Below are positions 8,249-17,196 of a DNA stretch of 64,000 nt, piece by piece. Positions within the stretch are counted from its first letter, which is position 1, and every line of letters starts with the position of its first letter. The notes beneath the pieces were generated by a model. That model had not been told where the DNA came from. It saw only the letters and a program-made list of their open reading frames with translations, and made no database searches. Made by a program: the position numbers and the translations under genes. This DNA is from Clostridium sp. KNHs214 (GTDB lineage Bacteria > Bacillota > Clostridia > Clostridiales > Clostridiaceae): contig NZ_JQMW01000011.1 of NCBI RefSeq assembly GCF_000744935.1, positions 1,116,001-1,180,000 of the forward strand, in the 5' to 3' direction.

Positions 8249-8324
8249 TGGTGGGCACAACAGGGCTCGAACCTGTGACCCTCTGCTTGTAAGGCAGATG
8301 CTCTCCCAGCTGAGCTATGCGCCC
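8249..8324 (-). tRNA. tRNA-Val (UAC), copy 2
   Basis: Minus strand, begins GGGCGCA, anticodon loop CTTACAA giving UAC, with CCA encoded. Identical to the copy at 8,587. Confidence 0.95.
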
Positions 8325-8329
8325 ACGTA

Positions 8330-8404
8330 TGGTGACTCCTAGGGGAATCGAACCCCTGTTACCACCGTGAAAGGGTGGTGTCTTAACCGCTTGACCAAGG
8401 AGCC
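8330..8404 (-). tRNA. tRNA-Glu (UUC), copy 2
   Basis: Minus strand, begins GGCTCCT, anticodon loop CTTTCAC giving UUC, with CCA encoded. Identical to the copy at 8,669. Confidence 0.95.
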
Positions 8405-8419
8405 AAATTATTTTTTTAC

Positions 8420-8496
8420 TGGAGCTGGCAATAGGAATCGAACCTACAACCTGCTGATTACAAGTCAGCTGCTCTGCCAATTGAGCCATGCCAGCT
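8420..8496 (-). tRNA. tRNA-Thr (UGU), copy 1
   Basis: Same sequence as the gene at 8,070-8,146; it ends the first of the two tandem Glu-Val-Asp-Thr blocks. Confidence 0.95.
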
Positions 8497-8501
8497 TATA
8501 A

Positions 8502-8578
8502 TGGCGACCCAGAAGGGACTCGAACCCTCGACCTCCGGCGTGACAGGCCGGCACTCTAACCAACTGAGCCACTGGGCC
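8502..8578 (-). tRNA. tRNA-Asp (GUC), copy 1
   Basis: Same sequence as the gene at 8,151-8,227, with anticodon loop CTGTCAC and an encoded CCA. Confidence 0.95.
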
Positions 8579-8586
8579 ATATTATG

Positions 8587-8662
8587 TGGTGGGCACAACA
8601 GGGCTCGAACCTGTGACCCTCTGCTTGTAAGGCAGATGCTCTCCCAGCTGAGCTATGCGCCC
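8587..8662 (-). tRNA. tRNA-Val (UAC), copy 1
   Basis: Same sequence as the gene at 8,249-8,324, with anticodon loop CTTACAA and an encoded CCA. Confidence 0.95.
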
Positions 8663-8668
8663 ACATAA

Positions 8669-8743
8669 TGGTGACTCCTAGGGGAATCGAACCCCTGTTA
8701 CCACCGTGAAAGGGTGGTGTCTTAACCGCTTGACCAAGGAGCC
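8669..8743 (-). tRNA. tRNA-Glu (UUC), copy 1
   Basis: First gene of the cluster. Same sequence as the gene at 8,330-8,404, with anticodon loop CTTTCAC and an encoded CCA. Confidence 0.95.
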
Positions 8744-8796
8744 AAATTATTTATCAACGCTTATTTTCATTCGAGTCTGCCGCGCTGACAAATAAT

Positions 8797-8825
8797 ATAA
8801 TACAAGATTATTCTCCATATGTCAA
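8797..8825 (-). promoter_or_regulatory. Promoter of the tRNA cluster
   Basis: Minus-strand TTGACA (8,820-8,825) and TATTAT (8,797-8,802) with a 17-base spacer, about 45 bases before the first tRNA. Confidence 0.85.
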
Positions 8826-8901
8826 CATATTTTTTTAAAACTTTTTTAGCTTTTTCTAAATTCCTCTTTAATTTCTTGTACATACATTAATAAAAATACT
8901 T

Positions 8902-9714
8902 CTAGTTGCTTTTTTCTACCCATCCTATGCTCTCCATTATAATAAGAGCAGTATCCTCTATAGCTCTTTGAGTTACATCAATAACTCTACATCCCAGCCT
9001 TTTAAATACCTTATCTAAAAAATCAAACTCGTCTAAAATTCTCTCTTCATTGGCATAGTTTATATTAAAATGATCTCCTCCAAATTTTAAAAGTCTGTGT
9101 TTCCTAATTTCAATAAGATGCAAAGGATTTATTGTAAGACCAATTATCTTCTTTCTATCTATTTGTAATAATTCTTCTGGCACTGGAACTTCCGGCATTA
9201 GTGGCACATTAAGAGCTTTTATACCTTTGTTGGCCAAATACATACATAAAGCTGTTTTTGAACTTCTAGAAAGTCCTACTATAACTACATCTGCATTCTT
9301 TATTCCACTTACATCCTTACTATCATCATACTGCACCGCAAATTGCATAGCCTCAATTTTTTCATAATATTCATTATCTATATTCCATACAGCACCGGGT
9401 TCATATATCGGCTGCTCTCCTGTAATTTTAGCTGCTATGTTCATACAGGGACTTAACACGTTATATACAAATATACCCTTTTCTATACATCTTTGTACTA
9501 AAAAATCTCTAACCTCCGGCAAAATTATATTTGAAATTACCATGCATTTGTCTGGCACATCTATAGTTTTTATAAATTCATAAACATCTTCTAATGTCTT
9601 TATGTATGGGACTCTTTTTACATGCATTTTTACTTTAAATTGACTGGCTGTAGCCTTAGCTACCAGTTCTGCTGTTTCCCCGATAGAGTCAGAGACGGCG
9701 TATATTTTAAACAT
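8902..9714 (-). CDS. Pyruvate, phosphate dikinase regulatory protein (kinase/phosphorylase)
   Basis: 270 residues, normal for the DUF299/PDRP family. The N-terminal IYAVSDSIGETAE and the P-loop GLSRSSKT (147-154) are diagnostic. The C-terminal half has the conserved LTINPLHL.EIR.HRL block. Members use ADP to phosphorylate, and phosphate to dephosphorylate, a catalytic-site threonine of pyruvate phosphate dikinase, so they link pyruvate/PEP balance to energy state. No dikinase gene lies in this window, so the target is encoded elsewhere. Start ATG follows a GGGGGTG site. Confidence 0.92.
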   Translation of the reverse strand: MFKIYAVSDSIGETAELVAKATASQFKVKMHVKRVPYIKTLEDVYEFIKTIDVPDKCMVISNIILPEVRDFLVQRCIEKGIFVYNVLSPCMNIAAKITGEQPIYEPGAVWNIDNEYYEKIEAMQFAVQYDDSKDVSGIKNADVVIVGLSRSSKTALCMYLANKGIKALNVPLMPEVPVPEELLQIDRKKIIGLTINPLHLIEIRKHRLLKFGGDHFNINYANEERILDEFDFLDKVFKRLGCRVIDVTQRAIEDTALIIMESIGWVEKSN

Positions 9715-9895
9715 AGTAACACCCCCTGTTTTTTATAATCCAACTTTTACAGATTTAAAATTATCACTATTCTTTTACTTAAATGTATATAACTCAGCTT
9801 TCGCACATAAGTTTCAATCTCTATATTAGATTAATAAAGATTTTTAATTTAAAAACGAATTAAAGATTCTTTAAATGAAATGAAGAAAACTTATA

Positions 9896-10270
9896 TTATT
9901 TCATACCTGATAATTGTACTAAAGCACAGTCCTCTATAGCGATTATATTGTTTTCTCTACAATAATTAAGAATTTCTTCACTTTCTGCTCCTGGCTGAAT
10001 TAGTACTTTATTGATAATTAAAGACTTTGCTTCTTTAATTATTTCTAAGCCTAAAACAGGATTTATGCATAAATCTATAACTTCTATTTGAAAAGGTACA
10101 TCCTTTAAACTTTTATAAACTCCTTTTCCCTCTTTCTTAGGGTGAACTCCCACTACCTTAAAACCTTTACTTTTTAATTTATCCAAAATTCTATATGCAT
10201 ATTTACTTTGATTTATAACGTCTCCTACCACTACCCAATTTTTATAATCTAATAATTCACTGGCTACCAT
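9896..10270 (-). CDS. CoA-binding (CoA_binding_2) domain protein
   Basis: 124 residues forming a single Rossmann-type domain: WVVVGDVINQSKYAYRILDKLKSKGF, then VVGVHPKKE, and LIQPGAESEEILNYCRENNI. This is the stand-alone CoA-binding fold related to succinyl-CoA synthetase alpha. Family members bind CoA or similar nucleotides, but their role is largely unknown. Monocistronic by spacing: 180 bases separate it from the dikinase regulator. The 313 bases from here to the next plus-strand gene are AT-rich and contain only a low-quality reading frame that I rejected. Confidence 0.85.
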   Translation of the reverse strand: MVASELLDYKNWVVVGDVINQSKYAYRILDKLKSKGFKVVGVHPKKEGKGVYKSLKDVPFQIEVIDLCINPVLGLEIIKEAKSLIINKVLIQPGAESEEILNYCRENNIIAIEDCALVQLSGMK

Positions 10271-10583
10271 AAACTTGCTTGATTATTGATATTTTATATT
10301 ACAAATACTTATCAAAAATCAAGCTTTTCACCTGCCTCTCTTTATTATATTTATCTTTATTATATCCTAACTTTTTTAATTGTATCAATGATGTACTTTT
10401 ATGTTTACAAATTTAATTCATACAAAATTAAGCCATTATTGCAGATTCAAATACTTTCATTGAAAAAACACTATAAAATAATTATAATTAAACTAAATAG
10501 GATAAAATATTACTTGTATACTTTAAAGCTTGCAGATATTCTTCAAGCTTTTTTCCATAAATAGTCAAAGGGAGCGATTAATT

Positions 10584-11813
10584 TTGAAATACGATATTAT
10601 AATAGTAGGTGCTGGTGCCTCTGGCATCACTGCTGCCATCACAGCTAAAGATATGGGATGCAACGTAGCACTTTTAGAAGGCAGTGATAGGATAGGTAAA
10701 AAAATACTCACCACGGGAAACGGCAGATGTAATATAACTAATGAGAATATAATTCCTTTAAGATATCATAGCAATAACCCTAATTTTTTTGTAGATGTTT
10801 TAAATAAATTTACCTATAAGGATACTGTTAACTTTTTTTCTTCTCTAGGACTTCCTTTAATAACTCTAGATGAGGGCAAAATGTATCCCATGAGCCTACA
10901 GGCTTCTTCAGTCTTAGATATGCTTAGACTGGCTCTAAGTGAAAAAGATATACCCTTGCATTTAAATACAAAAGTTAAGGATATAGTCTCTGAGAAAAAT
11001 CACTTTAAGATATATACAAACAACGATGAAATATTTCAGTGCAAAAAATTAATAATAGCTACAGGTGGAAAATCTGCAGCTAACACTGGTTCAGATGGTT
11101 CTGGATTTAATATAGCTAAATCACTAGGCCATAGTATAATAACTCCTTTACCGGCTTTGGTACAACTTAAACTCCAATATAAACATTTAAAAGCTCTATC
11201 TGGTGTAAAGTTTAATGGTTTTGCAGAGATTCTCATAAATGGTAAACCCATGAGAAAAGAATTTGGAGAAATACTTTTTACAGACTATGGCATATCAGGT
11301 CCTCCTATTTTACAAGTAAGCAGGACCGCCTCCTATAATTTAGAGAGAAAAAAGGCAGTAACATTAAAAGTGGATCTTATGCCTAACTTTTCTAAAGAAC
11401 CCTTAATAGAATTTCTAGAAAATCATTGGGGCACCTTTAGCTACAGATCCGTACAGGAGTCTTTTATAGGAATAATAAATAAAAAAATAATACCTATACT
11501 TTTAAAAGAGGCTGGAATTACAGACATCCATAAACCCTGCTGGGATTTAGATTGGAAAGAAAAAAATAATATATTTGCACTACTTAAAGAATGGACCTTC
11601 ACCATATCAGACACAAATGGCTTAAAAAATGCTCAGGTAACCGCTGGAGGAGTTGATACCACTGAGGTTAACCATAGCACTTTAGAATCTAATCTTATAT
11701 CTAATCTTTACTTCTGTGGAGAGGTATTAGATGTAGATGGTGATTGTGGCGGCTTTAATTTGCAGTGGGCTTGGAGCTCTGGCGTTGTAGCCGCTAAAAG
11801 CGCTGCAAAATAA
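10584..11813 (+). CDS. FAD-dependent oxidoreductase, HI0933/YhiN (BaiN-like) family
   Basis: 409 residues from the TTG at 10,584, chosen because AAGGGAG lies nine bases upstream and the FAD motif follows at once. The Rossmann fingerprint IIIVGAGASGITAAI is at residues 5-19, then GRIGKKILTTGNGRCNITN (close variant here DRIGKK...), and a C-terminal FCGEVLDVDGDCGGFNLQWAWSSG that closes the FAD site. This matches the HI0933 flavoprotein family, of which some members reduce bile-acid intermediates; the native substrate in most species is unknown. The TAA stop codon is shared with the left end of the repeat element that begins at 11,811. Confidence 0.88.
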   Translation: MKYDIIIVGAGASGITAAITAKDMGCNVALLEGSDRIGKKILTTGNGRCNITNENIIPLRYHSNNPNFFVDVLNKFTYKDTVNFFSSLGLPLITLDEGKMYPMSLQASSVLDMLRLALSEKDIPLHLNTKVKDIVSEKNHFKIYTNNDEIFQCKKLIIATGGKSAANTGSDGSGFNIAKSLGHSIITPLPALVQLKLQYKHLKALSGVKFNGFAEILINGKPMRKEFGEILFTDYGISGPPILQVSRTASYNLERKKAVTLKVDLMPNFSKEPLIEFLENHWGTFSYRSVQESFIGIINKKIIPILLKEAGITDIHKPCWDLDWKEKNNIFALLKEWTFTISDTNGLKNAQVTAGGVDTTEVNHSTLESNLISNLYFCGEVLDVDGDCGGFNLQWAWSSGVVAAKSAAK

Positions 11814-11841
11814 GAATATTGTGAAGCAAGTGCAATAAGAA

Positions 11842-12072
11842 AAATCACACTTTAAGTCCGTGAAATAATTGTAATTTGGGACTAATCACAATACGCTAAG
11901 AACTTCTACATGTTTGCAGATTTCAATTCCCTAAAACCTTAACTCGCTCCTTGCGTCCCTCAAACAAGAAGGTTTCTTAACGGGAATTGAAATCTGCAAA
12001 CATAAGAAGTTCTAAAGCTAGTTCCATAGTCCCCAATTCCAATTTTTTCACTCCCTTAAAGTGTGATTTTTC
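11842..12072 (+). repeat. Giant hairpin A-left (231 nt)
   Basis: Nested stems: an outer ATCACACTTTAAG paired with CTTAAAGTGTGAT, a middle TTTGCAGATTTCAATTCCC paired with its complement, and an apical AACCTT/AAGGTT. Unpaired or bulged motifs shared with the other three copies are CAATACGC, AACTCGC, TTCTTAACGGG and TAAAGCTAG. Stem sequences differ from the other copies by paired changes. Confidence 0.8.
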
Positions 12073-12286
12073 GGTTCATGCATAAGCTATCTATGGGGGA
12101 ATACAGCTAACTAAAGGATAATTTTCCTCCACTACGTTACGGAAAATCTTTAATTTATAAAAAAGAAAGCACTCAGAATATTTTTTAGGCGTAGCCATTC
12201 GGTTACTTTTCAATCCTAGTTACTAGCCAATAAACAATTATTAAAATAAAATATTGGATAAAATTTAATATATTTTGGCGTGAGCC

Positions 12287-12919
12287 CAATGTCATCAAGC
12301 TAAACTGAAAATACAAGATTTTAAGGAACTATATTTCAAAAGATGGGGAGTTGAAATAAAATATGATGAATTGAAAAATCGACTTGAAATAGAGAATTTT
12401 TAAGGAACAAGCAAAATAACAATTGAGCAGGATTTTTACGCATCAATTTATCTATCGAATATGATTGAGCTAGCTCGCAAAGATAGTGATGATATTATAA
12501 AAAGTGAAAGAAAAAATAAAGCTAATAAGCATGAATATAAAACTAATTTAAATGTTTTAATAGGCAGCTTAAAAGACAAATTAATAATAATGCTTTTGGA
12601 ACCAAGTCCAAGAAAAAGAAATAAAATTTATAAGGACATCATGAAACAAGTTGCTAAAAGCAGTATTCCAATACGACCTGATAGACAAAATGTACGTGTC
12701 AAAAGAATTACAAGAGGAAAGTATAGAAAAAAATAAAAAACGTAGCTTATAAATCCTAAAATCAGGACTATATTTTTGATGTTGACACTATAAAAATCTT
12801 TTCAGATTTGTAGTGTCTATTTCTTGTGCAAAAAAATACAAATAACTAGCTTTACATTTATAAATTATTAATGTCATAATTAATTATCCATATTATTGAA
12901 TATTAAATTGATCACATTG
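12287..12919 (+). mobile_element. IS4-family insertion sequence, internally deleted
   Basis: Terminal inverted repeats CAATGTCATCAA (left) and TTGATCACATTG (right) enclose 633 bp and are flanked by a perfect 10-bp direct repeat GGCGTGAGCC (12,277-12,286 and 12,920-12,929). The content is the C-terminal part of a DDE transposase (12,326-12,736). A complete IS of this family is typically about 1.4 kb, so the 5' part was lost after insertion while both ends stayed. Confidence 0.8.
12326..12736 (+). pseudogene. IS4-family transposase, C-terminal remnant with nonsense codon
   Basis: The frame reading from 12,326 contains YFKRWGVEIKYDELK, which fits the IS4 signature Y-x2-R-x3-E-x6-K, including the catalytic Glu. 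A TAA at 12,401-12,403 interrupts it, and the same frame continues without further stops to 12,736, ending in a basic tail. The N-terminal DD residues are absent. Translation from the ATG at 12,461 would give only 91 residues without any catalytic residue, so this is a fossil, not a gene. Confidence 0.8.
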
Positions 12920-13148
12920 GGCGTGAGCCTGTTGATTTATAATGAATGATCGGCATATATGTTAAGAAACATATATATGTATTATAACAACAAATTCTAA
13001 CATCTAGAAACTAGAAACTAGTACTAAAAAACATTTGATGACTAAGGATTTATATTAGTCCCAAAATGATTTAGTGGCAGTTCTTAATTTTCAGGCGGAG
13101 TTTATTTAGCCTGGCTATCGCCAATAAAAAATTTTTAAGCCCTTAAAG

Positions 13149-13193
13149 AAAAGCTATAACTATTCTATTTAATGAAATTGTTATAGCTTTTTT
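13149..13193 (+). terminator. Terminator inside element A
   Basis: Plus-strand stem GCTATAAC/GTTATAGC with a 19-nt loop followed by TTTTTTG. Element B has the matching hairpin at 23,993-24,035 with a changed loop and the same stem, so this is an inherited part of the element. Confidence 0.8.
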
Positions 13194-13293
13194 GCTATTC
13201 CATTTATTTAATTAAAGATTTTCCGTAACATAGTGGAGGAAAATCTTCCTTTAGTAGGCTTTCTCCCCCCATAAGTAATGTACGTATGAACCG

Positions 13294-13525
13294 AAAAATC
13301 TGTCTTTAAGGTAACAATAAATATATTTTTTTAGACTATTGAGCTAGCTTTAGAAATTCTTTGTTTTCAAATTTCAATACCCGTTAAGAAGCTTTCATGT
13401 TTGAGCTCCGTTAGAAGCGAGTTTGAAAGCTTTAGGGGATTGAAATTTGAAAACATTAGAATTCCTTGGCGTATTGCGAACAGTCTAATAAAATATATTT
13501 ATTGTGGACTTAAAGACAGATTTTT
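13294..13525 (-). repeat. Giant hairpin A-right (232 nt), inverted
   Basis: Read on the minus strand it matches the 23,354-23,585 hairpin almost base for base and A-left at conserved loop positions. The outer stem here is ATCTGTCTTTAAG with CTTAAAGACAGAT, replacing the CACAC/GTGTG pairs of A-left. Confidence 0.8.
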
Positions 13526-13560
13526 CTTATGGCACTTGCTTCACAATATATTCTTACTCC

Positions 13561-14304
13561 CTATTTCCATAAAGTCTGAAGTACTGCCAATTCAATTTCA
13601 TTTTTATCCTGTATTTTATGTAAACATATTACTCCATCTTCCTCTTCTACAATTTGAGTGCGAACTTTTACAATATCCCCATAGGAAGTTTCCTTTTCAT
13701 AAGTTACTTTTACATTTTTAAGTTCATACTTTGTAATTATATCTCTAGGAACTGTTTCTATAGCCCAAGCTACATATTTTACGTTATTAACATGCCTATT
13801 AGTATCTATATCACCATATCTCACACTAAATTTATTTTCTACATCAATTTTATTCATTTTCTTTATTTTATCTATTTTAAGAGTCCTTTTTTCTTCTTTG
13901 TTGGTTTTAAATATATCATACATATAATCTGGTACACTTATAGCTTTTCTCTTCTCTGTATCTATTAAGAACCATATAGAATTTGCTTCCACTATCACTT
14001 CTCCGCTGCTATCTGTTATAGTAAATTTTCTGTAGGCGTAGAATTTTTTTATACCATAGGCCCAAGTTTTTACCTTTACTCTCTCATTATATGTTGGATA
14101 TCTATTTATATCTATATCCCACTTATAAAGTACCCAAGCTATATGATGCTGATTTAAAAACTCCATGCCTATTTTTAGATCTTCAGTTTGTACCATAGCT
14201 ATATCACCAAAATAATTCATAAGAGATGATATGAGTGCTCTTCCTTTATAATCTACTTCATAATAGTGAACATTATACTCCTTTTCTGTTACTATTCCAG
14301 ACAT
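13561..14304 (-). CDS. Acyl-ACP thioesterase
   Basis: 247 residues forming two hotdog domains in tandem, as in the bacterial FatA-like thioesterases that release fatty acids from acyl carrier protein. The first domain begins YNVHYYEVDYKGRALISSLMNYFGD and includes WVLYKWDIDINRYP. The second contains VRYGDIDTNRHVNNVKYVAWAIE, where Asp, Asn and His correspond to the conserved active-site DxNxHVNN motif. Length is normal. The stop codon lies a few bases from the right end of element A, so its native terminator is displaced or replaced. Start ATG follows a GGGGGTG site. Confidence 0.9.
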   Translation of the reverse strand: MSGIVTEKEYNVHYYEVDYKGRALISSLMNYFGDIAMVQTEDLKIGMEFLNQHHIAWVLYKWDIDINRYPTYNERVKVKTWAYGIKKFYAYRKFTITDSSGEVIVEANSIWFLIDTEKRKAISVPDYMYDIFKTNKEEKRTLKIDKIKKMNKIDVENKFSVRYGDIDTNRHVNNVKYVAWAIETVPRDIITKYELKNVKVTYEKETSYGDIVKVRTQIVEEEDGVICLHKIQDKNEIELAVLQTLWK

Positions 14305-14398
14305 TTTAACACCCCCAGTAGTAAAATTTTATATATTTAATATGATACCAAATTTATGGGGATTTTAATACGTTTAATGAAAGTTTTTACTAAAAATT

Positions 14399-14432
14399 AA
14401 AAAAAAGTATTATAAAATACTTTTTTTTAATT
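14399..14432. terminator. AT-rich hairpin in the 14,305-14,597 divergent region
   Basis: AAAAAAGTAT/ATACTTTTTT with a short loop lies between the divergent thioesterase and ECF genes. The downstream 160 bases hold a probable leader for the ECF gene with an AAGGATACAAG-like inverted segment near 14,540-14,575, but I cannot match it to a riboswitch class. Confidence 0.45.
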
Positions 14433-14597
14433 AAACATTTTATTTACAGTTAAAACTATATTCCATTTATCATAGAAAAGTGGTAAAATACAATATGTTC
14501 AGCAGGTATTCTTTTGAAACTTAACTGAATAAAATTTAATAAGGATCACAGCAAATTCGTCTTGTATCCTTAAAGGAATAAGAACGGAGGTAGTATT

Positions 14598-15212
14598 ATG
14601 AATTTAGAATCACGTAATAATGCAAATCTTTCTAACAGAAAGGCAAAAACTAGACAATTGACAGTTGTAGGTATGCTATCTGCTATATCCATCATTTTGG
14701 GCATAACAGGTTATGGTTTTATACCTCTTCCTGGGGTCAAAGCAACCATTATGCATGTTCCTGTTATCATAGGAGCTTTAATCGAAGGCCCTGTGGTAGG
14801 TATATGTATAGGACTTATATTTGGAATCTTTAGTGTGTTTCAAAACATGATGGTGCCATCACTTTTATCTTTTGCATTTATGAATCCATTAGTATCAGTG
14901 CTCCCTAGGGTTATAATACCAATAGTTGCCTACTATACTTACAAGGCAATCCCTATTAAAAATAAAAATAATCCTATAAAAATTGGCATAGGAGCAGCAT
15001 TGGGTTCTTTAACTAACACCGTTGGTGTCTTGGGAATGATGTACTTATTATATGCTGCAGAATTTGCAAAAGCTAGAAGTATTGATGCTTCTTTAGCAGG
15101 CAAGGCCATATTCGGTATTGGAGTTGCCAACGGAATTCCTGAGGCTATAGTAGCTGTAGCCATAACAATTCCTATAGTACTTGCAGTTAGAAAAATTGTA
15201 AAACATAAATAA
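14598..15212 (+). CDS. ECF transporter substrate-binding (S) component
   Basis: 204 residues with about six hydrophobic segments after a basic 20-residue N-terminus. The first helix begins RQLTVVGMLSAISIILG, followed by the IMHVPVIIGALIEGPVVG pattern typical of vitamin-specific S components, and a C-terminal basic tail. S components bind one vitamin and share the EcfAA'T energising module, which is not encoded here, so this is a group II member. The substrate cannot be read from sequence; pantothenate- or folate-type families are possible. Ribosome site ACGGAGG lies eight bases before the ATG. Confidence 0.85.
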   Translation: MNLESRNNANLSNRKAKTRQLTVVGMLSAISIILGITGYGFIPLPGVKATIMHVPVIIGALIEGPVVGICIGLIFGIFSVFQNMMVPSLLSFAFMNPLVSVLPRVIIPIVAYYTYKAIPIKNKNNPIKIGIGAALGSLTNTVGVLGMMYLLYAAEFAKARSIDASLAGKAIFGIGVANGIPEAIVAVAITIPIVLAVRKIVKHK

Positions 15213-15220
15213 AAAAATAA

Positions 15221-15258
15221 TAGCTAGTCAAAGATTTGCTTAAGTCTATGACTAGCTA
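15221..15258. terminator. Bidirectional terminator between convergent genes
   Basis: TAGCTAGTCA/TGACTAGCTA stem with A-rich left and T-rich right flanks between the ECF gene and the DUF1858 gene. Confidence 0.8.
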
Positions 15259-15284
15259 CTAATTTTCTAAAAACTCAACTAACA

Positions 15285-15467
15285 TTATTTATTTAAAGCT
15301 TCTAATAATTTTTCTATATCCATTCCGTGAACCATAGCCGCTTCTTCTAAAGTTTCAGCTTGAGCTGATGGACATCCAACACAACCCATACCAAAGTTCA
15401 TTAAAATTGGAGCTGCCTCTGGTTTTTTGCTTAATATTTCACCTATTGTCATGTCTTTAGTTATCAT
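15285..15467 (-). CDS. DUF1858 redox-disulfide domain protein
   Basis: 60 residues: [35 protein letters not shown] matches the DUF1858 domain seen stand-alone or attached to hybrid-cluster and iron-sulfur proteins. The CVGC pair (residues 29-32) is the presumed redox or metal site. Length is that of the whole domain, so it is complete. Role unknown; the family is common in strict anaerobes. Monocistronic, with a shared terminator on its 3' side. Confidence 0.9.
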   Translation of the reverse strand: MITKDMTIGEILSKKPEAAPILMNFGMGCVGCPSAQAETLEEAAMVHGMDIEKLLEALNK

Positions 15468-15655
15468 TTATATCACTCCCTTCTTTGCAATTTTTATTTT
15501 ATCACAAAAACTAGGTAAAAACACCATAAATTTATCATATTATAGTTTTCAATATTAGTGTTTACACAAAAACTTATTTTGTTACTAAGAACTTAATGGA
15601 AGAAAAAAATTCTATGTTTATTTGAATTTAATTTGTGTTATAAGCTCATTGCATC

Positions 15656-15684
15656 TTTGACTTATTATCTCTTTTCATGTACCT
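15656..15684. repeat. One-sided remnant of the AGGCACATTCAAA palindrome family
   Basis: TTTGACTTATTATCTCTTTTC followed by ATGTACCT matches the right arm of the 6,080-6,234 element; the partner arm is missing. It lies next to the purA terminator. Confidence 0.6.
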
Positions 15685-15724
15685 AAAAAAGGCATATAAC
15701 CTGCACATCACAGGCTACATACCT
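15685..15724 (-). terminator. purA terminator
   Basis: Minus-strand GGTATGTAGCCTG paired with CAGGTTATATGCC followed by TTTTTTAGG, 30 bases after the purA stop. Confidence 0.85.
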
Positions 15725-15754
15725 TTATTTAATCTCTTTAGTTAATTTGTTTAA

Positions 15755-17083
<1,329 letters not shown>

Positions 17084-17196
17084 CTAACCATAATTTAAAG
17101 TAATCTTAATTAATATATGATTTAAATTTTTAACAAATTATATTATACACTTTTTACGAACATTTGCATACTTTTTTTAAAAATCCTTCATGATTT

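Larger units (their letters stand above)
11811..13556. mobile_element. Giant-hairpin element A, ORF-less, interrupted by an IS4-family remnant
   Basis: The left end TAAGAATATTGTGAAGCAAG and the inverted right end (TAAGAATATATTGTGAAGC on the minus strand) bound about 1.1 kb of element plus a 633-bp IS remnant with its 10-bp duplication. Just inside each end lies a hairpin of about 231 nt (11,842-12,072; 13,294-13,525). Between them are a block with ATTTTCCTCCACTA, the GGCGTGAGCC site, and a plus-strand terminator at 13,149-13,193. Element B at 23,325 has the same order. Both ends sit at stop codons of convergent genes. No recombinase of its own is visible; mobility is inferred from the repeated architecture. 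Confidence 0.7.

Noticed and set aside
8238-8489. 83-codon frame across the tRNA cluster
   Set aside because: It is antisense reading of tRNA sequence; the tRNA cloverleafs explain the region fully.
10286-10564. Plus-strand frame of 92 codons before the HI0933-type flavoprotein gene
   Set aside because: Composition is Tyr/Ile/Lys/Leu-rich as expected from random AT-rich DNA, no ribosome site, and it overlaps the promoter and start of the real gene.
11811-13556. Interpretation of elements A and B as group I or group II introns or IStrons
   Set aside because: I do not see the conserved group I P/Q/R/S segments or a group II domain V, and the ends are inverted copies of each other, which an intron would not have.
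13401-13721. 106-codon frame over the right end of element A and the thioesterase gene
   Set aside because: It crosses a structured repeat and lies antisense to a clear coding region; the similar frame at 24,237 shares the repeat only.
14440-14597. Possible vitamin riboswitch upstream of the ECF S component
   Set aside because: I compared the leader from memory with THF, preQ1, TPP and FMN consensus elements and found no convincing match.
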